From contig CADCLU010000001.1 in assembly GCA_902802355.1 (NCBI GenBank), positions 69,533-133,532 of the forward strand: 64,000 bases of DNA, given 5' to 3'. Every line of letters begins with the position of its first letter. The stretch's first letter is position 1. The notes below the pieces were generated by a model that had not been told where the DNA came from, made no database searches, and worked only from the letters and a program-made list of their open reading frames with translations. Below are positions 61,906 to 64,000 of this stretch, one piece after another. The DNA comes from an uncultured Erysipelotrichaceae bacterium. GTDB lineage: Bacteria; Bacillota_I; Bacilli_A; RFN20; CAG-826. The position numbers and the translations under genes were made by a program.

Positions 61906-62613
61906 TTATAGATAGTACTTGTTGAGGACGGCGAGGGTCTTCTCGTCGAGTTCGTAGACGAGTGGTTTGCCGGTTGGGATCTCAACGGAGATGATCTGAG
62001 CTGGGGTGAGGTGCTCAAGTTCCATGACAAGAGCTCTTAAGCTGTTGCCGTGGGCGGCGATAAGAACTTTGCGGCCAGCTTTGATGGCTGGAGCGATTTC
62101 CTTATCGAAATATGGTTTAACACGGTTGGCGGTGTCGATTAAGCACTCGGTGAGTGGGCAATCTTCGATTGTCATCTCGCCTTTGGCAATGAGATCCTGA
62201 TAGGTCTTCTGGTTGCCTGGCCATCTCTCATCTTCTTTCTCTAAAGAGAGAGGTGGAACGTCAGCGCTTCTACGCCAGATGTGGACTTGCTCATCGCCCC
62301 ATTTCTGAGCGGATTCGGCTTTGTTGAGGCCCTGGAGAGCACCATAGTGACGCTCATTGAGACGCCAGGTGTAGTGCTTTTCGATGCCTTCTTCACCAAG
62401 TTCCTTGAGAACGCGGTCCATGGTGTGGTTGGCTCTCTTAAGAACGCTGCTGAAGGCCATATCGAAGCTGTAGCCTTTCTCCTTGAGGAGCTTGCCAGCT
62501 TCAGTGGCTTCTTTCTCGCCGTTTGGGGATAATTCAACATCGGTCCATCCGGTGAACTTGTTTTCGAGGTTCCATTCGGACTGTCCGTGTCTGATTAAGA
62601 CTAATTTGACCAT
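61906..62613 (-). CDS. gpmA: 2,3-bisphosphoglycerate-dependent phosphoglycerate mutase
   Basis: 235 aa. It interconverts 3- and 2-phosphoglycerate in glycolysis. LVLIRHGQSEWNLENKFTGW carries the phospho-accepting His; ERHYGALQGLNKAE and VLIAAHGNSLRALVMELEHL (second catalytic His) complete the active site. It is a single gene with its own promoter and a good Shine-Dalgarno (AAAGGAAGGA). Confidence 0.97.
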   Translation of the reverse strand: MVKLVLIRHGQSEWNLENKFTGWTDVELSPNGEKEATEAGKLLKEKGYSFDMAFSSVLKRANHTMDRVLKELGEEGIEKHYTWRLNERHYGALQGLNKAESAQKWGDEQVHIWRRSADVPPLSLEKEDERWPGNQKTYQDLIAKGEMTIEDCPLTECLIDTANRVKPYFDKEIAPAIKAGRKVLIAAHGNSLRALVMELEHLTPAQIISVEIPTGKPLVYELDEKTLAVLNKYYL

Positions 62614-62643
62614 TTTAAAATCCTTCCTTTGGATAACGGATAG

Positions 62644-62672
62644 ATTATAGGGCTTAAAGGGCTTATTTCCAA
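62644..62672 (-). promoter_or_regulatory. Promoter of gpmA with a direct repeat in its spacer
   Basis: Minus-strand TTGGAA (62667-62672) and TATAAT (62644-62649), 17-bp spacer. The spacer and -10 edge contain AAGCCCT twice, 9 bp apart. Confidence 0.65.
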
Positions 62673-62700
62673 CACCTTTGCTCTTAGAGCAAGGAGATAA

Positions 62701-63978
62701 CTAGGCTTGTTCGAGAGAAGTTTGCTTGTCTTTTATGGACCCAAGTTCAGTGAGCATCGGGCAAAGGACCATTAAGTAGTAGATCGTGCCAGTAAGGTTA
62801 GGGAATGTGAAATCGCCAGCCTCAGTGAAGCATCTTGCAAGCAAGACGGTCAAGGTGAGAAGGGTGACGCCAGAGAAAATCGATTTGTGCTTATAGAGGA
62901 GGGCGTTATTGAAGTAGGCGAACGCCCACATGGCTGCGGAGAAAACAAATCCAGGGATACCGAACTGGAGAAGGTCGACTGAGAAAGCGACGTCCATCGG
63001 AACGTATCCGCCGAAATGAGTGTATAAAGCAGTCTGCCAGTTAATATAGCCGAAGCCAAAGAAGGAAGTAATGCCTCCTGCGGATAAAGCTTCGTTCGCC
63101 TGGTTGAAGCAATTGATTCTTGTGCTGAACGAATGACCGTTCATGCTTGGAAGATCATCAAGAAGGTATTTGAAGAAGGTATGAGGATGGCTCATAAAAG
63201 TTCCTTCCTCAAATGGGGTGAAGGCAATAATTACGACGGCACCTGCCGCTGCTATCATGAGGGCAAAGAACGTAAGGGCTCTTATCGGGTGTTTGTTAAC
63301 AATGAGAAGCGTTCTCCAAACAACGAAGACGGAGAAGAAAGCAAATGCCATGATAATGGATGTTTTGCTGAGGGTTGGCATTGTATTGAAAAAGAAGAAA
63401 AAGAACAAAACCCATAGCAAAACCCTGTTCTTTTTTATGAGCAAGTATGCATCGGAGATCATCGCAACGACCAAGATGAAGGCGTAGGTGTTTCTGTTTC
63501 CAGTGTAGCTTTGAGGAACTTGGTATGGGTGAGGGTCGGTAAAGAGCTGCATGTAGATGTCGCCCTCAAAGATGTAGCTATAAATGATTCCAACTAAGCC
63601 AACACCGATAGCGATCACGAAGAACAGGTTGTAGTAGTTCCTGTCTTTGATCACTTGAGGGATGACGGTGACGAAAATATACAAAGAAACAAAGACCATG
63701 ATGGTCGCAAAGAAATACTCGATACGTTTTGATGTCTCGAGGACATAGTCCCATTTAGGCCCGCTCATCCCAGGGAAGACGAATAAAGTGATCGAGGCAA
63801 AAATAAGAACAACCGCTCCGATAATCATGAATGGCCACTTCTGATTCACCCCAAAAAACTTGATGCCGAAGAACATGAAAAAGGCATCGAATAGGAGCAA
63901 CCCAACGGTGAAGATAATGAACCATACATCCCAATCAAATAAAGGGAGAAAGGTCCCTACCTCAATCTTGTAGTCCAT
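62701..63978 (-). CDS. O-antigen ligase / polymerase-like membrane protein
   Basis: 425 aa with about 11 hydrophobic segments. A large loop near residues 260-330 and the segment YTGNRNTYAFILVVAMISDA followed by a TMPTLSKTSIIMAFAFFSVF helix resemble the Wzy/WaaL (O-antigen ligase) superfamily. Such enzymes polymerise or attach sugar chains carried on lipid. In a Gram-positive the likely product is an exopolysaccharide or surface glycan (inference). The start at 63978 lies 22 bp from the right edge, so upstream genes of the cluster are not visible. Confidence 0.7.
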   Translation of the reverse strand: MDYKIEVGTFLPLFDWDVWFIIFTVGLLLFDAFFMFFGIKFFGVNQKWPFMIIGAVVLIFASITLFVFPGMSGPKWDYVLETSKRIEYFFATIMVFVSLYIFVTVIPQVIKDRNYYNLFFVIAIGVGLVGIIYSYIFEGDIYMQLFTDPHPYQVPQSYTGNRNTYAFILVVAMISDAYLLIKKNRVLLWVLFFFFFFNTMPTLSKTSIIMAFAFFSVFVVWRTLLIVNKHPIRALTFFALMIAAAGAVVIIAFTPFEEGTFMSHPHTFFKYLLDDLPSMNGHSFSTRINCFNQANEALSAGGITSFFGFGYINWQTALYTHFGGYVPMDVAFSVDLLQFGIPGFVFSAAMWAFAYFNNALLYKHKSIFSGVTLLTLTVLLARCFTEAGDFTFPNLTGTIYYLMVLCPMLTELGSIKDKQTSLEQA

Positions 63979-64000
63979 TGCCTCGAAATAAAGGTACGTG

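Overview
The window looks like a chromosome segment of a Gram-positive, low-to-moderate GC bacterium of the class Bacilli. It probably comes from an uncultured, host-associated lineage near the Erysipelotrichales / RF39-RFN20 / Acholeplasma side of the class (inference). Support: a sufC-D-S-U-B cluster in Bacillus order, type III glutamine synthetase, an ecfA-ecfA'-ecfT-truA operon, YhaM, a mollicute-like glycolipid glucosyltransferase, several large lipoproteins and no outer-membrane genes. TGA is a normal stop (for example smpB, glmS), so the genetic code is standard. No insertion sequence, CRISPR array or rRNA was seen. Highly expressed genes, above all the lipoproteins at 3.6-7.5 kb, favour C-ending codons.

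Layout. 0-3.4 kb: SUF iron-sulfur cluster operon (minus; sufB runs off the left edge). 3.6-7.5 kb: two related lipoproteins, one with a parvulin-type foldase domain. 7.6-17.2 kb: a HIT hydrolase, then minus-strand genes for YhaM, RecX, a glycolipid glucosyltransferase with a flippase-like membrane protein, and a SNF2 helicase paired with a SWIM zinc-finger protein. 17.3-21.5 kb: acyl-ACP thioesterase, a TPR-like protein, a FAD oxidoreductase and hpt. 21.5-25.5 kb: nucleobase salvage (upp, uracil permease behind a transcription attenuator, apt, prs). 25.7-33.3 kb: a heterodimeric ABC exporter, an unknown 446-aa protein, PhoH-like ATPase, recN. 33.4-37.5 kb: two more large lipoproteins. 37.6-40.6 kb: tRNA-Leu, a membrane glycosyltransferase, an rRNA pseudouridine synthase, tRNA-Ile and tRNA-Val. 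40.6-42.0 kb: an AT-rich accessory insert with a toxin-like/immunity-like pair and a divergent XRE regulator. 42.3-49.4 kb: pyrG-glnA-purA, glmS, tRNA-Thr. 49.4-58.5 kb: rplM-rpsI, yebC, the ECF energising module with truA, dCMP deaminase, a stand-alone winged-helix protein, folT-folC-smpB. 58.5-64 kb: a small-gene/degenerate stretch, a membrane protein, haemolysin III, a CDF cation exporter, gpmA and an O-antigen-ligase-like polymerase.

The genes fit a lifestyle built on salvage and import. Uracil, hypoxanthine/guanine and adenine are recovered with PRPP made by Prs. CTP synthase, adenylosuccinate synthase, glutamine synthetase and GlmS use ATP and glutamine around them. The folate S component (folT) and the ECF module that could energise it both lie here, next to folC.

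The most interesting signals are: (1) the AT-rich toxin/immunity-like island beside the tRNA genes; (2) a set of promoters whose -10 box lies only 6-11 nt before a start codon that has no Shine-Dalgarno sequence, implying leaderless mRNAs (recN, the pseudouridine synthase, a glycosyltransferase, haemolysin III, the SWIM protein); (3) an apparent ACG start codon in an ABC exporter gene; (4) an attenuator leader before the uracil permease; (5) tandem operator-like repeats at the haemolysin III promoter; (6) a small Alba/SpoVS-like gene remnant.
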